From assembly GCF_002999235.1 (NCBI RefSeq), contig NZ_CP027236.1:1984001-2048000 (forward strand): a DNA stretch of 64,000 nucleotides. The letters are read 5' to 3'. Below the pieces are notes generated by a model, which searched no databases, had not been told where the DNA came from, and was given only the letters and a program-made list of their open reading frames with translations. Each line of letters starts with the position of its first letter. Within the stretch, counting starts at the first letter, position 1. Below are positions 10,538 to 19,498 of this stretch, in pieces. The DNA comes from Actinomyces sp. oral taxon 897. Lineage in GTDB: Bacteria; Actinomycetota; Actinomycetes; Actinomycetales; Actinomycetaceae. The translations under genes and the position numbers were made by a program.

Positions 10538-11325
10538 CGCTCCTCCTGGGGGTGCAGGGCCTCGTCGACCAGCCCGTAGGCCCGGTGCAGGTGCTCGGGG
10601 GTGAAGGCCTCCTCCAGGGTCCCGACGCTGACGACGTCCCCCTCGGACAGGAGCAGGGCGTGGGTGCACAGGCGCCGCACCGTGGACAGGTCGTGGTGGA
10701 CGATCACAATGGTCTTCCCGTCCTGTCGCAGGGAGTCCAGCACGCTGGCGATGGCCCGCTCCGAGGCGACGTCCACCCCGGCGAAGGGCTCGTCCATGAG
10801 GTAGACGTCGGGCTCCTGGGCGAGGGTGCGCGCCACGAAGGTGCGCTGCTTCTGCCCCCCGGAGAGCTGGGAGATCTGCCGCCCGGCCAGGTCGGAGATG
10901 CCAGCCGCCTCCAGGGCCGCCTCGACGACGGCGCGCTGGGCCGCCCCGGGACGGCGCCACCACCCCAGGTGCCCGTAGGTGCCCATGGTGACCACGTCGC
11001 GCACCGTGGTGGGGAAGTCCCAGTCGACCTCCGCGGTCTGGGGCATGTAGGCCACACGGCTGCGGGAACGGGCAAGATCCTGCCCGAAGAACCGCACCCT
11101 CCCTGTCAGGGTGGGGACGAGCCGCATCATGGCCTTCAGGAGGGTGGACTTCCCGGCGCCGTTGGGCCCCAGGACCGCCATGACCGCACCGGGCGGCACG
11201 TCGAGGGTGACGTTCCTGAGGGCCAGGCGGTCGTGGTAGGCCACGCTCAGGCCGGTCACCTGGCAGGGGGTAGTGACGTCGTGCACGGGTCTGCTCGCGG
11301 TACGCGGGTGGCCCACCGACGTCAC
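10534..11325 (-). CDS. Metal ABC transporter ATP-binding protein
   Basis: A 263-residue ABC ATPase: Walker [15 protein letters not shown]-loop YMPQTAEVDWDFP (the sequence typical of MntB/ZnuC-type ATPases), signature QLSGGQKQRTFVARTL, Walker B VYLMDEPFAGVD and switch histidine in IVIVHHDLS. It energises uptake of a divalent metal. It starts at GTG 11325, overlapping the binding-protein stop, and ends overlapping permease 1, so translation is coupled through the operon. Confidence 0.94.
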   Translation of the reverse strand: MTSVGHPRTASRPVHDVTTPCQVTGLSVAYHDRLALRNVTLDVPPGAVMAVLGPNGAGKSTLLKAMMRLVPTLTGRVRFFGQDLARSRSRVAYMPQTAEVDWDFPTTVRDVVTMGTYGHLGWWRRPGAAQRAVVEAALEAAGISDLAGRQISQLSGGQKQRTFVARTLAQEPDVYLMDEPFAGVDVASERAIASVLDSLRQDGKTIVIVHHDLSTVRRLCTHALLLSEGDVVSVGTLEEAFTPEHLHRAYGLVDEALHPQEER

Positions 11326-12281
11326 TTTGTGGCCAGGGCGGCCACGATGGTGTCGGCGTTGTAGGCGAAGACACCCAGGTAGGTGTCTACGGGAGCCTGC
11401 TCGCCCAGGGAGTCGGCGTAGAGCGGCTTGTCGGAGACCTCAACGCTCCAGCCCTTGGCGACCACAGCCTCCTTGAGGTGGTTAATGGCCTCAGGGTTCT
11501 TCAGGTTGTCCTGGAAAATGGTGGGAACCTTCTTGTCCGCGATAAGCGTGGCGAGCTCCTCGATCTGGGTGGCGGAGATCTCGGACTCGGAGGAGACGAA
11601 GTCGGTGGCGTGGATCTCGATGTTGTAGGTCTTGCCCAGGTAGTTGAAGGCGTCGTGGCCGGTGACCAGGACGCGCCGCTCCTGGGGGATGGTGTCGAAC
11701 TTGGTCTGGGCCTCGGCCTTGGCCTGGTCGATCTTGGCGTTGTAGGCCTCGCCGTTGGCCTTGTAGGTAGCGGCGTTGTCCGGGTCGATCTGGGCGATCT
11801 TCTCCGCGCAGGCGGTGACGACGTACTTCCAGTTGTCGGGGGAGTTCCACACGTGCGGGTCGTGCCCCTCGATCTTGCCGTCCTCCTCCCAGGGCAGGAG
11901 CATGTCCTCGGGGATGGCCTCGGCGGCGGCGACCTGCTTGTCGCCGAGCTTCTCGAGCTGGCCCATCATCTTGTGCTCCATGTCGTGGCTGGTCCACAGC
12001 ACGACGTCGGCCTGCTCAATGGCCTGGGTGTCCTTGGTGGTCAGCTCCTGGGTGTGGGGGTCCCCTCCGGGACCGACGAGCACGGTGACGGTGGCGTCGG
12101 GGGCGATGTTCCTCGCGGCGTCCCCGAGGTAGCCGGTGGTGGCCACGATCGTCAGGCCGGTGGAGCCGGTGGAGCCGGCGGTCCCCTTCTCGGAGCTGGT
12201 CTTGTCCGTGGCGCAGGCGGCGAGGGCGGCCCCGGCCAGGACGGTGGCCGAGACGAGGGCAGAACGGCGGGAGATAAGCAC
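11322..12281 (-). CDS. Metal ABC transporter substrate-binding lipoprotein (cluster A-I)
   Basis: A 319-residue lipoprotein that captures the metal outside the membrane. The signal peptide SALVSATVLAGAALAACATD carries a lipobox ending at Cys23. Metal-ligand regions typical of manganese/zinc/iron binding proteins are visible: GGDPHTQEL (His76), EGHDPHVWNSPDN (His140/His143), and acidic residues near SESEISATQIEEL and IFQDNLKNPEAI. There is no His-rich loop of the kind many zinc-specific proteins have, which favours manganese or iron, but this is inference. GTG 12281 was chosen because GGAG lies 7 bases upstream. A DtxR-type operator lies 19 bases before the start codon. Confidence 0.92.
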   Translation of the reverse strand: MLISRRSALVSATVLAGAALAACATDKTSSEKGTAGSTGSTGLTIVATTGYLGDAARNIAPDATVTVLVGPGGDPHTQELTTKDTQAIEQADVVLWTSHDMEHKMMGQLEKLGDKQVAAAEAIPEDMLLPWEEDGKIEGHDPHVWNSPDNWKYVVTACAEKIAQIDPDNAATYKANGEAYNAKIDQAKAEAQTKFDTIPQERRVLVTGHDAFNYLGKTYNIEIHATDFVSSESEISATQIEELATLIADKKVPTIFQDNLKNPEAINHLKEAVVAKGWSVEVSDKPLYADSLGEQAPVDTYLGVFAYNADTIVAALATK

Positions 12282-12299
12282 AGGGGTCTCCAAGGTTAG

Positions 12300-12318
12300 G
12301 TAGATGAGGCTAACTTCA
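12300..12318 (-). promoter_or_regulatory. Candidate DtxR/IdeR/MntR-family operator
   Basis: The minus strand reads TGAAGTTAGCCTCATCTAC, matching 14 of 19 positions of the known DtxR/IdeR consensus TTAGGTTAGCCTAACCTAA. Its position just upstream of the metal-binding lipoprotein gene fits metal-dependent repression of the importer. Confidence 0.6.
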
Positions 12319-12591
12319 GGGGCACAGGGATGATAACGACAACCTCTGTCAGTTGCAAGGACGGGTCGTCCGCGACGGGGCCCGGTTTGCCGCGGGCGGG
12401 CAGGGCGTCCGACGCCGCCGGGCGCAGGCGGGCCCGGGGCCTCGTCCGCCCTCAAGGCCCCGGCCTCCGGCCCCGTGCCGTCGGGCACGCCACAGCCCCA
12501 CCCCTGGGACACCCGGAATAGGACCTGGGTCCCGGTGGTTGTGCCTGGCGCACAGAACGAGCCGCTACCGACTCTCCTGGAAAGGACCCTC
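12319..12591. other. Intergenic region between divergent metal-uptake operon and thioredoxin
   Basis: Apart from the operator at its left end, this GC-rich stretch shows no ORF with plausible coding character and no clear repeat; it should hold the divergent promoters. Confidence 0.4.
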
Positions 12592-12993
12592 ATGGCCGCC
12601 ATCAACATCACCGGCGAGGACTTCAACAAGACCGTCCGCGGCGAGGGCATCACCCTCGTGGACTTCTGGGCCTCCTGGTGCGGCCCCTGCATGCGCTTCA
12701 AGCCGGTCTTCGAGAAGGCCGCCGAGGCCAACCCGGACATCACCTTCGCCAAGGTGGACACCGAGGCCGAGCAGGGCCTGGCCAGCGCCCTGGGCATCTC
12801 CTCCATCCCGACCCTCATGGTCTTCCGCGACGACGTCCTGGTCTACCGGGAGGCCGGCGCCCTGCCCGCCTCGGCGCTGAACTCCCTCATTGAGCAGGTC
12901 CGCGGCCTGGACATGGCCGAGGTCAAGGCCAAGATCGCCGCCGAGGAGGCCGAGGAGGCCAGTAGGGCGAGCAGCGGGCTAGTCCGGGCCTGA
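12592..12993 (+). CDS. trxA: Thioredoxin
   Basis: Small cytoplasmic dithiol oxidoreductase. The 133-residue protein has the WASWCGPC active site in VDFWASWCGPCMRFKPVFEK and the cis-proline region GISSIPTLMVFRDD. The start at ATG 12592 has AAAGGA upstream; the open frame extends further upstream but the thioredoxin fold begins here. A C-terminal extension (about residues 105-133, Glu/Ala-rich, ending RASSGLVRA) goes beyond the standard fold. The gene is followed by dps, suggesting a redox/oxidative-stress neighbourhood, but each probably has its own promoter. Confidence 0.95.
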   Translation: MAAINITGEDFNKTVRGEGITLVDFWASWCGPCMRFKPVFEKAAEANPDITFAKVDTEAEQGLASALGISSIPTLMVFRDDVLVYREAGALPASALNSLIEQVRGLDMAEVKAKIAAEEAEEASRASSGLVRA

Positions 12994-13023
12994 GGTAAGT
13001 CATTTCAAACCACGTCACAACTG

Positions 13024-13053
13024 TTGACAACACCACAAACATTAGACCTTTAA
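13024..13053 (+). promoter_or_regulatory. Possible dps promoter
   Basis: A perfect TTGACA (13024-13029) lies in an AT-rich pocket before dps; the best -10 at usable spacing (CTTTAA, 13048-13053, 18 bp) is weak. The -35 match and the drop in GC support a promoter. Confidence 0.35.
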
Positions 13054-13078
13054 GCCATCTAGCACTAAGGTAGAGCAC

Positions 13079-13567
13079 ATGAGCAAGAAGTACACCGCCC
13101 CGGTCCTGCCGACCTTCACCGCCGGCCCCGAGCTGGTCGCCGACCTGCAGCGCGCGCTGACGGACATTACCGCCCTGTCCCTGGTGGGCAAGCAGATCCA
13201 CTGGAACGTCGTCGGCGCCGGCTTCCGCGACCTGCACCTCAACCTCGACGAGGTCGTGGACATCGCCCGCGAGGGCTCCGACGAGCTGGCCGAGCGCCTG
13301 CGCGCCGTCAACGCCGTCCCCGACGGCCGTCCCGCCACCGTGTCCGCGCAGACCACGCTCCCCGAGGCCCCCGCCGAGCTGGTCCTGGTGCCCGACGCCG
13401 TGGACTACATTGTCTCCGCCATCAACGCCGTCGTGACCACCCTGCGCAACATCCACGACGCCGTGGACGAGGCCGACCCCTCCTCCTCCGGCATCCTGGA
13501 GGACTACACCAGCCGCCTGGAGCAGCAGGCCTGGTTCCTGGCCTCCCAGAACTACCGCGCCGTCTGA
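13079..13567 (+). CDS. dps: Dps-family DNA-binding ferritin-like protein
   Basis: Dodecameric mini-ferritin that oxidises and stores iron and protects DNA during oxidative stress. The 162-residue protein shows the Dps ferroxidase motifs: GKQIHWNVVGAGFRDLHLNL followed by DEVVDIAREGSDELAER. The short N-terminus MSKKYTAPVLPTF is weakly basic. It starts at ATG 13079. Downstream lies the first of four copies of a 200-bp palindromic element. Confidence 0.94.
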   Translation: MSKKYTAPVLPTFTAGPELVADLQRALTDITALSLVGKQIHWNVVGAGFRDLHLNLDEVVDIAREGSDELAERLRAVNAVPDGRPATVSAQTTLPEAPAELVLVPDAVDYIVSAINAVVTTLRNIHDAVDEADPSSSGILEDYTSRLEQQAWFLASQNYRAV

Positions 13568-13572
13568 GCACC

Positions 13573-13770
13573 GCACATTCTTTTTACAATCCACGATCAT
13601 AAAGTGGCGGGATCGCGCGGATCCTTGTGACGACGCAGACCCAGGAAGCAGGATGAATGTGCAACGACGACCGCGTTGCACATTCATCCTCTTTCTGTGC
13701 CTCGCGCAGTTTCGTGGATCCGCATGATCCCGCGGTTTACTGATCGACGACTGTAAAAAGAATGTGCAAC
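13573..13770 (+). repeat. Dispersed ~200-bp palindromic element, copy 1
   Basis: The central hairpin has 16-bp arms at 13650-13665 and 13675-13690 (GGATGAATGTGCAAC facing its complement). The right end is TGTAAAAAGAATGTGCAAC, identical in all four copies. In this copy the left end is an inverted version of the right end (GCACATTCTTTTTACA at 13573, then a GATC-rich stretch to GGATCC), making the whole element a large imperfect palindrome. It lies between convergent dps and a Nudix gene. Confidence 0.85.
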
Positions 13771-13902
13771 TCGCGGCACGGCTCCCGAGGGCGGCTCCCG
13801 AGGCGACCCGGCTCGCGTACCGGCGGCACCGTGGCGCCGGAGCGAGCCGAGGTGCCCGGGCTGGCCCCGCGGCAGAGCTGCCTTAAGGCCGGGCCAGCGC
13901 CG

Positions 13903-14388
13903 TCAGTCGAACCGCGTCACCCCGTCACCGAGCCAGTCCCGGGCCGCGGCCAGGCGCCGCCGGGTGGTGCGGGTCAGGGGCTCGGGCAGGCGGTCCAGGG
14001 CGAACCAGCCCACGGCGGTGGACTCCTCATCCCCCACGCCCGCGGCGGCCACCTGGCTGGCGTCAGCCCGCGCCACGAAGCAGATGTCCATAAAGACAGC
14101 CCGGTCCCCGTTGGCAAAGGCGAAGGGCTCCTCGGCACGGACCTGGGCCACACCCAGGATCCTGGGGCGCACCCGGGTCTCCTCGACGCACTCGCGCAGG
14201 GCCGCCTCCCCCGGCTGCTCCCCCGGCTCAGGGATGCCCGAGACCACGGCCCACATCCCGTTGTCGCTGCGGCGCCCCAGGAGCGCCCGGTCGGCGTCGT
14301 CCAGGACCACGAGGCTGACCCCCGGCAGCCACAACTGCTCGTGACCGATCTTGGCACGCAGGGACAGGATGAAGTCAGGTGTCACCAT
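13903..14388 (-). CDS. Nudix hydrolase
   Basis: A 161-residue protein with a Nudix box: GIPEPGEQPGEAALRECVEE, so the catalytic glutamates of RECVEE are kept. Upstream of the box are LWLPGVSLVVLDDADRALLG and NGMWAVVSG. Nudix enzymes cleave nucleoside diphosphates linked to another moiety; the substrate cannot be predicted. It starts at ATG 14388. It stands alone between the 200-bp element and a short GC-rich region. Confidence 0.88.
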   Translation of the reverse strand: MVTPDFILSLRAKIGHEQLWLPGVSLVVLDDADRALLGRRSDNGMWAVVSGIPEPGEQPGEAALRECVEETRVRPRILGVAQVRAEEPFAFANGDRAVFMDICFVARADASQVAAAGVGDEESTAVGWFALDRLPEPLTRTTRRRLAAARDWLGDGVTRFD

Positions 14389-14390
14389 GA

Positions 14391-14480
14391 CCTGAGCCTA
14401 CGCGCGCCGGGGCTGGCCTCCCCATCATGCGGGCCAGCCTGGCCGATAGTGCCTGAGCTTACGCGCCGGGAACGGCCGGG
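14391..14480. repeat. 61-bp-spaced repeat pair
   Basis: CCTGAGCCTACGCGCGCCGG (14391) recurs as CCTGAGCTTACGCGCCGGG at 14452, an offset of 61. Part of the motif appears again (CCTACGCGCC) at 14508. Confidence 0.5.
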
Positions 14481-14679
14481 TTCCCGGCCAGCCCGTGGCG
14501 GCGTCCGCCTACGCGCCGCGCGCCGGGAGCGGCGCCCATAGACCTCCGCCCCCTGTGGACCGCCTGCGTCCTTAGCGCCAGCCCCCCGCGGGCCGCCCCC
14601 AAGGCGAGCCGACAGGATCAGGGTGATTTCAGGGTGGTCCCTGATACCCGGTCCGGTCCCGGCTCGGCACACTGGCCTC

Positions 14680-14919
14680 ATGACACAGCAGTACCCCGGC
14701 GGCCCGTCCCTCTCCGAGCGCACCGAGTCCTGGCGCATGAACCTCCCGCGCCGCTCCCGCAGGCGTCTCCTGGCCGGCGTGTGCGGCGGACTGGCGCAGT
14801 CGTGGGACATGAGCCCCACCCTCGTGCGCCTGGGCTACCTGGCCCTGTCCCTGCTCCCGGGGCCCATGTGGGTGGCCTACGCCGCAGCCTGGATCCTCAT
14901 GCCCGACGCCGACGAGTAG
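14680..14919 (+). CDS. PspC-domain small membrane protein
   Basis: A 79-residue protein containing a PspC domain: RRSRRRLLAGVCGGLAQSWD, then VRLGYLALSLLPGPMWVAYA and ending in ILMPDADE. PspC domains occur in envelope-stress and signalling proteins with one or two membrane segments. ATG 14680 is preferred over upstream codons because the conserved domain follows closely; no Shine-Dalgarno is seen, so the message may be leaderless. Confidence 0.82.
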   Translation: MTQQYPGGPSLSERTESWRMNLPRRSRRRLLAGVCGGLAQSWDMSPTLVRLGYLALSLLPGPMWVAYAAAWILMPDADE

Positions 14920-14942
14920 AGGCAGGAGGCCACGGGGCTCTG

Positions 14943-15011
14943 CCAACTACGAGGCCTCGCCTAACTACGGGGCCCCACCAACCACGAGATCTCACCAACC
15001 ACGGGGCCCCG
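14943..15011. repeat. Four imperfect 17-18-bp tandem repeats
   Basis: Units like CCAACCACGGGGCCCCG start at 14943, 14960, 14978 and 14995, right after the PspC stop. Function unknown. Confidence 0.6.
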
Positions 15012-15028
15012 CCTGAGTCCCGCTCCCG

Positions 15029-15106
15029 CGTGCACGCCCCTGTGCCAGGTCCGTCCGCAGCCACAGCCGGCTGTAACGCCCACGACCCGGCACAGGGGCG
15101 TGCACG
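15029..15106. repeat. 18-bp perfect inverted repeat upstream of tetR
   Basis: CGTGCACGCCCCTGTGCC (15029-15046) is mirrored exactly at 15089-15106, with 42 bases between. It lies 45 bases before the TetR start and could be a terminator stem for pspC, an operator pair or a small mobile-element remnant. Confidence 0.7.
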
Positions 15107-15151
15107 TCTACCCCCTTGCCCCGAGCTAAACACTTGTATAGCATATTGGCC

Positions 15152-15898
15152 GTGCATTCAACGCCGCTACCCCGGGACTCCGACCTCACGACCGCCGCCC
15201 GCATCCGCAACGCCGCCATCGCGCGGTTCGCCCACGACGGCTTCGGGGTGAGCCTGCGCGCCATCGCGGCCGACGCCGGGGTGACGGCCGGGCTCATCAC
15301 CCACCACTTCGGCTCCAAGGACGGCCTGCGCCGAGCCTGCGACGCCGAGGTGCTGCGCCTGACCGAGGAGGTCAAGCGCTCCTCGGCCTACTTCGGCGGG
15401 CCCACGGACCTCATGACCCAGATGTCGCAGGTCGAGGAGTACGTCCCGGCCACGGCCTACGCCATGCGCTCCCTCATGGAGGGCGGCGGGCTCGCCACGG
15501 CCCTAATGGACCTCTTCGTGGGGGACACCGTCTCCTACATGTCCGACGCCGTGAAGGCGGGCGCCGTGACGCCCTCCCACGACGAGGAGGCCCGCGCCCG
15601 GTACCTGCTCTATGCCGGGTTCGGCGCAATCCTGCTCTTCCTGCGCTACGAGGCCTCCGAGCCCGGCGACATCGAGTCGGCCATCCGGGAGTTCATGGAA
15701 CGCTACGGCCCCGTCACCGCCGAGCTCTACTCCCGCCCCCTGTTCACCGACCCCGGGCTCTACACCGACTACGTCCAGGCCACGTCAGCCGACCCCGACG
15801 CCGCGATCCCTCCCACCGGAGACACCAGGGCCGGCCCCGACGTCCCCGCCCCCGGCCCGTCGCACGACCCCCACTCCTTCCCGTCCGACCTTCCTTAA
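15152..15898 (+). CDS. TetR-family transcriptional regulator
   Basis: N-terminal TetR DNA-binding domain (TTAARIRNAAIARFAHDGFG, VSLRAIAADAGVTAGLITHH, FGSKDGLRRAC) and a long ligand-binding domain (FGAILLFLRYEASEPGD). GTG 15152 gives 248 residues; the frame opens at TTG 15116, but a -10-like CATATT just before the GTG and the lack of a Shine-Dalgarno favour a leaderless start here. The C-terminus ends in a Pro/Ala-rich tail. An ABC exporter pair follows after 9 bases in the same direction, so it probably controls its own operon and drug export. Confidence 0.87.
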   Translation: MHSTPLPRDSDLTTAARIRNAAIARFAHDGFGVSLRAIAADAGVTAGLITHHFGSKDGLRRACDAEVLRLTEEVKRSSAYFGGPTDLMTQMSQVEEYVPATAYAMRSLMEGGGLATALMDLFVGDTVSYMSDAVKAGAVTPSHDEEARARYLLYAGFGAILLFLRYEASEPGDIESAIREFMERYGPVTAELYSRPLFTDPGLYTDYVQATSADPDAAIPPTGDTRAGPDVPAPGPSHDPHSFPSDLP

Positions 15899-15907
15899 GG
15901 AGGAATC

Positions 15908-17101
15908 ATGGAACCCCTTGCGGTACCGCGGGCCAGCCAGCCCAGGCAGACCCGTCCCAACAGCCCTGCCCCCGTCATCGACGTCAGGGGCCTGGTCAAG
16001 ATCTTCGGCCGGGGCGCCAGCGCCACCCGCGCCCTGAACGGCCTGGACCTGAGCGTCGCCCCCGGTGAGGTGGCGGGCTTCCTCGGCCCCAACGGCGCGG
16101 GCAAGTCCACCACCCTGCGCATCCTGCTGGGCATGATCCGCGCCGACGGCGGCCGGGCCCGCCTCTTCGGCGCCGACCCCTGGGACGACGCCGTCACCCT
16201 CCACGAGCGCCTGGCCTACGTGCCCGGCGACGTCGCCCTGTGGCCCTCTCTCACCGGGAGCCAGACCCTGGAGGCCCTCGCCTCGCTCCGACGGCGCCCC
16301 GGGGCCCAGGGCAAGGAGGTCGCCCGACGTCGCGCCACGCTCATTGAGCGTTTCGACCTGGACCCGAGCAAGAAGGTGCGCGCCTACTCCAAGGGCAACC
16401 GGCAGAAGGTCGCCCTTATCGCCGCCCTGAGCGAGCCGGTGGACCTCCTCGTCCTCGACGAGCCCACCTCCGGCCTGGACCCCCTCATGGAGGAGATCTT
16501 CCGCCAGTGCGTGGTCGAGGCCACAGAACAGGGCACCACCGTCCTGCTCTCCAGCCACATCCTGTCCGAGGTGGAGACCCTCTGCGACACCGTCACCATT
16601 ATCCGTGCCGGACGCACCGTGGAGCACGGCTCCCTGCACCACATCCGTTCCCTGCTGCGCACCCGCGTCCACGCCGTCGTCGAGCACGACCCGCACGCCC
16701 TGACCACCCTGGCAGGTGTCCACGACCTGACCTCCAGCCCCCTTGGAGCCCGGAACAAGGGCAGGGACGGGGACGCCCACCGCGACGTCTGGAAGGTGGA
16801 CCTGAGCCTGGACCCCGCCTGCAGCCCGCAGGTCATGAGCGCCCTGACCGCCCTGAGCGTACGCTCCCTGACCGCCACCCCGCCGAGCCTGGAGGAGCTC
16901 TTCCTGCGTCACTACGAGGAGGACCTGAGCGAGCCTGAGGCGACCCCGGGTCGCAGGGAGGGTGCCAGGCCCGACACCGCCGCCCTGAGAGACGGCGGGC
17001 CTGGTGCCACCAGGCCCAAGGGCAGCACCGTCCACGCCACCCGCAGGGCCGGTGCCCAGGACGCCGTCGACCCCGCCACCAGCACGGAGGCGGAGTCATG
17101 A
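15908..17101 (+). CDS. Drug-export ABC transporter ATP-binding protein (tetronasin-resistance type)
   Basis: ABC ATPase of the multidrug/antibiotic export class: Walker [19 protein letters not shown], signature [16 protein letters not shown], Walker [14 protein letters not shown], switch [21 protein letters not shown] stands before the ATG. It is 397 residues, longer than usual because of an Arg/Pro/Thr-rich C-terminal tail of about 70 residues after [12 protein letters not shown]. Its stop overlaps the permease start (ATGA). The pair resembles polyketide-antibiotic exporters of the TnrB2/TnrB3 kind; the substrate is unknown. Confidence 0.88.
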   Translation: MEPLAVPRASQPRQTRPNSPAPVIDVRGLVKIFGRGASATRALNGLDLSVAPGEVAGFLGPNGAGKSTTLRILLGMIRADGGRARLFGADPWDDAVTLHERLAYVPGDVALWPSLTGSQTLEALASLRRRPGAQGKEVARRRATLIERFDLDPSKKVRAYSKGNRQKVALIAALSEPVDLLVLDEPTSGLDPLMEEIFRQCVVEATEQGTTVLLSSHILSEVETLCDTVTIIRAGRTVEHGSLHHIRSLLRTRVHAVVEHDPHALTTLAGVHDLTSSPLGARNKGRDGDAHRDVWKVDLSLDPACSPQVMSALTALSVRSLTATPPSLEELFLRHYEEDLSEPEATPGRREGARPDTAALRDGGPGATRPKGSTVHATRRAGAQDAVDPATSTEAES

Positions 17102-18783
17102 GCGCGGCCCCGAGCCTCTCCGCCACGACGGGTCACCAAGTGACCATGCTCTCCCCCCTGACCCGCCTGACCCTGCGACGCGAGCGGCGCAGCGTCCTCG
17201 CCTGGGCCCTCGGGACGGGACTGCTGTCCCTGTACTGCGTGGTGGCCTTCACCAGCATGTACACCACACCCCAGGAGCGCGCCACCGCCGCGCTGACGTA
17301 CACCACCCCCGCCAGTATCGTCTTCACCGGACCCGGCTACGGGCTGGAGGCCCCCGACCCCACGCTCGGCGCCCTCTTCGCCTGCGCGGTCCTGGGCTAC
17401 CTGGCCACGGTGACCTGCCTCATGGGGACGCTCATGAGCGTGGCGCGCACCCGCGGGGACGAGGAGGACGGTCCCGGTGAGCTCCTGCACGCCGCACCCG
17501 TCAGGCACGGGGAGAACGCCCGCGCCGCCGCGACCTGCGTCACCCTGACCTCCCTGGCCGCCGGGCTGCTCCCCGCCCTGGCCGCGCTCGGCGGAGGCCT
17601 TGAGGTGGCCGACTCCCTGGTCATGGGACTGACCCTGGTCCTGACCGGGTTGGTATCCGGGGGTGCCGGCCTCGTCCTGGCAGCCCTGGCACCCTCCGCG
17701 CGCGCCGCCCGTGGCAGCGGGTGCCTGCTCGCGGTCGCCTGGTTCCTGCTGCGTGGCATCGGCGACGCAGACAGCTCGGTAGGCTTCCTGTCCTGGCTCA
17801 CCCCCGTCGGCCTGGTCCAGCAGACCCGCCCCTACACCGGTATGCGCTGGGAGCCCGTGGCCCTCCTGGCCCTGGCCGCGGCGGTCCTCGTAGGCACCGG
17901 GCTGCACCTGCACACCCGACGCGAGCTGGGTCAGGGGCTGCTGGCCGGACGCCGCGGCAACGGGCGCCACCGCCCCGGCCCGCACGGTGCCGTCGCCCTG
18001 GCCCTGCGCACCTGCGCACCCACACGGTGGTGGTGGACGCTCGGCGGTGTGCTCTTCGGCGTCTGCTATGGGATGTTCGCCCCCAGTATCGAGGACACCT
18101 TCGCCGAGATGTTCCAGACCAACCCCCTCATGAAGGACTTCGTGGGCGGTGAGCTCACCGTGCAGACCTACCTGTCCCTCCTCATCGGCTACGGGGGCCT
18201 CCTGACCGGGGCCTGCGCCGTCGCGCTCGCGACCGGCAGCGTGACCGAGGAGGATAGGGGACGGACCGCGACCGTCCTGGCTGCTCCTGTCTCCCGGCTA
18301 CGGTGGCTGGCAGGCCGGGTGGTCGTGGTGGTCACCGGTACCGGGACCATGCTCGCAGCAGTAGGCGCCGCCCTGTCCGCCAGCGCCGTACCCGGGCTCG
18401 TCGCGCACGGCTCCCCGGCCGCGGACGCGCCCTGGCACCTGGTGGGTGCGGTAGCCGTGGGCGCCCTGTCCGCGTGGCCGGCCGGGCTGCTCACGGGGGC
18501 AGTCGTCCTGGCCGTGGGCGCCCTGGCGCCCCGCCTGGCCCGCCCAGCCGGGTGGGGGCTGTTCCTGCTGGTCGCCGTCCTCCAGGTGCTCGGCCCCCTG
18601 GTCCGGGCCCCTCGGTGGCTGCTCAACCTCTCGCCGTTCACGCACAGGCCCGACCTACCCGGTCAGACAGGCCTGTGGGGACAGGCCGACGCCTGGGTGG
18701 GCCCGGGTGTGTGCCTGCTGGTCGCGCTGGCCCTGGTGGTGGTAGCCGCTGGTGCCCTGCGCCGTCGGGACCTGCAGGGGTGA
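17098..18783 (+). CDS. ABC transporter permease, polyketide-antibiotic exporter type
   Basis: A 561-residue membrane protein with about 12 helices in two similar halves, each opening with a short basic segment ([40 protein letters not shown]). An [15 protein letters not shown] region resembles the TnrB3/COG3559 family. It overlaps the ATPase gene by 4 bases and so is its partner. Confidence 0.85.
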   Translation: MSAAPSLSATTGHQVTMLSPLTRLTLRRERRSVLAWALGTGLLSLYCVVAFTSMYTTPQERATAALTYTTPASIVFTGPGYGLEAPDPTLGALFACAVLGYLATVTCLMGTLMSVARTRGDEEDGPGELLHAAPVRHGENARAAATCVTLTSLAAGLLPALAALGGGLEVADSLVMGLTLVLTGLVSGGAGLVLAALAPSARAARGSGCLLAVAWFLLRGIGDADSSVGFLSWLTPVGLVQQTRPYTGMRWEPVALLALAAAVLVGTGLHLHTRRELGQGLLAGRRGNGRHRPGPHGAVALALRTCAPTRWWWTLGGVLFGVCYGMFAPSIEDTFAEMFQTNPLMKDFVGGELTVQTYLSLLIGYGGLLTGACAVALATGSVTEEDRGRTATVLAAPVSRLRWLAGRVVVVVTGTGTMLAAVGAALSASAVPGLVAHGSPAADAPWHLVGAVAVGALSAWPAGLLTGAVVLAVGALAPRLARPAGWGLFLLVAVLQVLGPLVRAPRWLLNLSPFTHRPDLPGQTGLWGQADAWVGPGVCLLVALALVVVAAGALRRRDLQG

Positions 18784-18880
18784 GCTGCGCTTGTGCTGAC
18801 AAGGGCGCGCCGCCGGAGAGGAATCCACCGCGGTTTAGGCGGCCGAACGTCCCCTGGTCCGGCCTGGTGCACATGATCTG

Positions 18881-19420
18881 TTAGCGGGGGGCGCCGCGGA
18901 TAATGAGCCAGCCGCGGCCCAGGGGGCGCTCCAGGACGATATCCGCGTCCCCGAAGCCTGTCGACCAGGGGCGCGTGATATTATCGGCGCCAATCTCGAC
19001 CAGATCCTCGTCATCCGGCCTCGTCACGGGACTGTTGTCAATAAGTTTACCAGAGGCGATCGTGTTCCTGGTGACGTAGTCGCGTATGGCCTCCTCGGTG
19101 GCGGTAAAGGCTATGACGTACCCCCAGCCGCCGGGGAAGTCTGCCGCGAAGTTGAGGGCCGGGGCGACCGAGACCACCTGGGCCCCCTCGGGTAGCTCCT
19201 GCCCCTTCCGCCCGTGGGGGCCCCTGCCGACGGTGAGAATCTGGTCCAGGTGCTCCATGTCAGCCGGGTAGGGGGCACCCTCCTGCACGGTAGACGTTCC
19301 CACCGGGGTCGCCGGGGTCGCTGGCACACCGACCAGACGGGACAGGGAACAGGCCGTCAGGCAGGCACAGGCCAGCACGACCACCACCACACGCCAGGCC
19401 ACCAAAACTCTCCTACGCAC
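18881..19420 (-). CDS. Putative lipoprotein, copy 1 (possible immunity protein)
   Basis: A 179-residue protein of no recognised family. The N-terminus is a lipoprotein signal (VAWRVVVVVLACACLTACSL) with the lipobox cysteine in LTAC. It is a close paralogue of the next gene upstream: from EGAPYPADMEHLDQIL through GGWGYVIAFTATEEAIRDYV the two are almost identical, whereas the segment before the final RPLGRGWLI differs. It starts at GTG 19420, overlapping a remnant of the end of the putative toxin gene. A duplicated surface-anchored protein behind a toxin-like gene suggests immunity, but this is inference. Confidence 0.75.
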   Translation of the reverse strand: MRRRVLVAWRVVVVVLACACLTACSLSRLVGVPATPATPVGTSTVQEGAPYPADMEHLDQILTVGRGPHGRKGQELPEGAQVVSVAPALNFAADFPGGWGYVIAFTATEEAIRDYVTRNTIASGKLIDNSPVTRPDDEDLVEIGADNITRPWSTGFGDADIVLERPLGRGWLIIRGAPR

Positions 19421-19484
19421 TTCCCTCTCCGCTCATAACCGACAACGTACCAGTTACGTCGTACTCCCGAGCCAGTCCAGCCTG
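19413..19484 (-). pseudogene. Remnant of the 3' end of the putative toxin gene (orphan tip)
   Basis: The minus strand encodes QAGLAREYDVTGTLSVMSG and stops just inside the following lipoprotein gene. The intact gene at 20021 ends with QAGLAQEYDVTGTSSVMSG. So the unit duplicated was toxin tail plus lipoprotein, and only the last codons of the extra toxin tail survive. A weaker trace (TGCACCAGGCCGGAC on the minus strand) lies near 18870, just past lipoprotein copy 1. Confidence 0.75.
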
Positions 19485-19498
19485 GTATGTCTGATCCG

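Noticed and set aside
13573..13770. The 200-bp element as an ordinary Rho-independent terminator or a CRISPR unit
   Set aside because: Its fixed length, four conserved copies and conserved end word exceed what a terminator needs; it is neither tandem nor separated by variable spacers.
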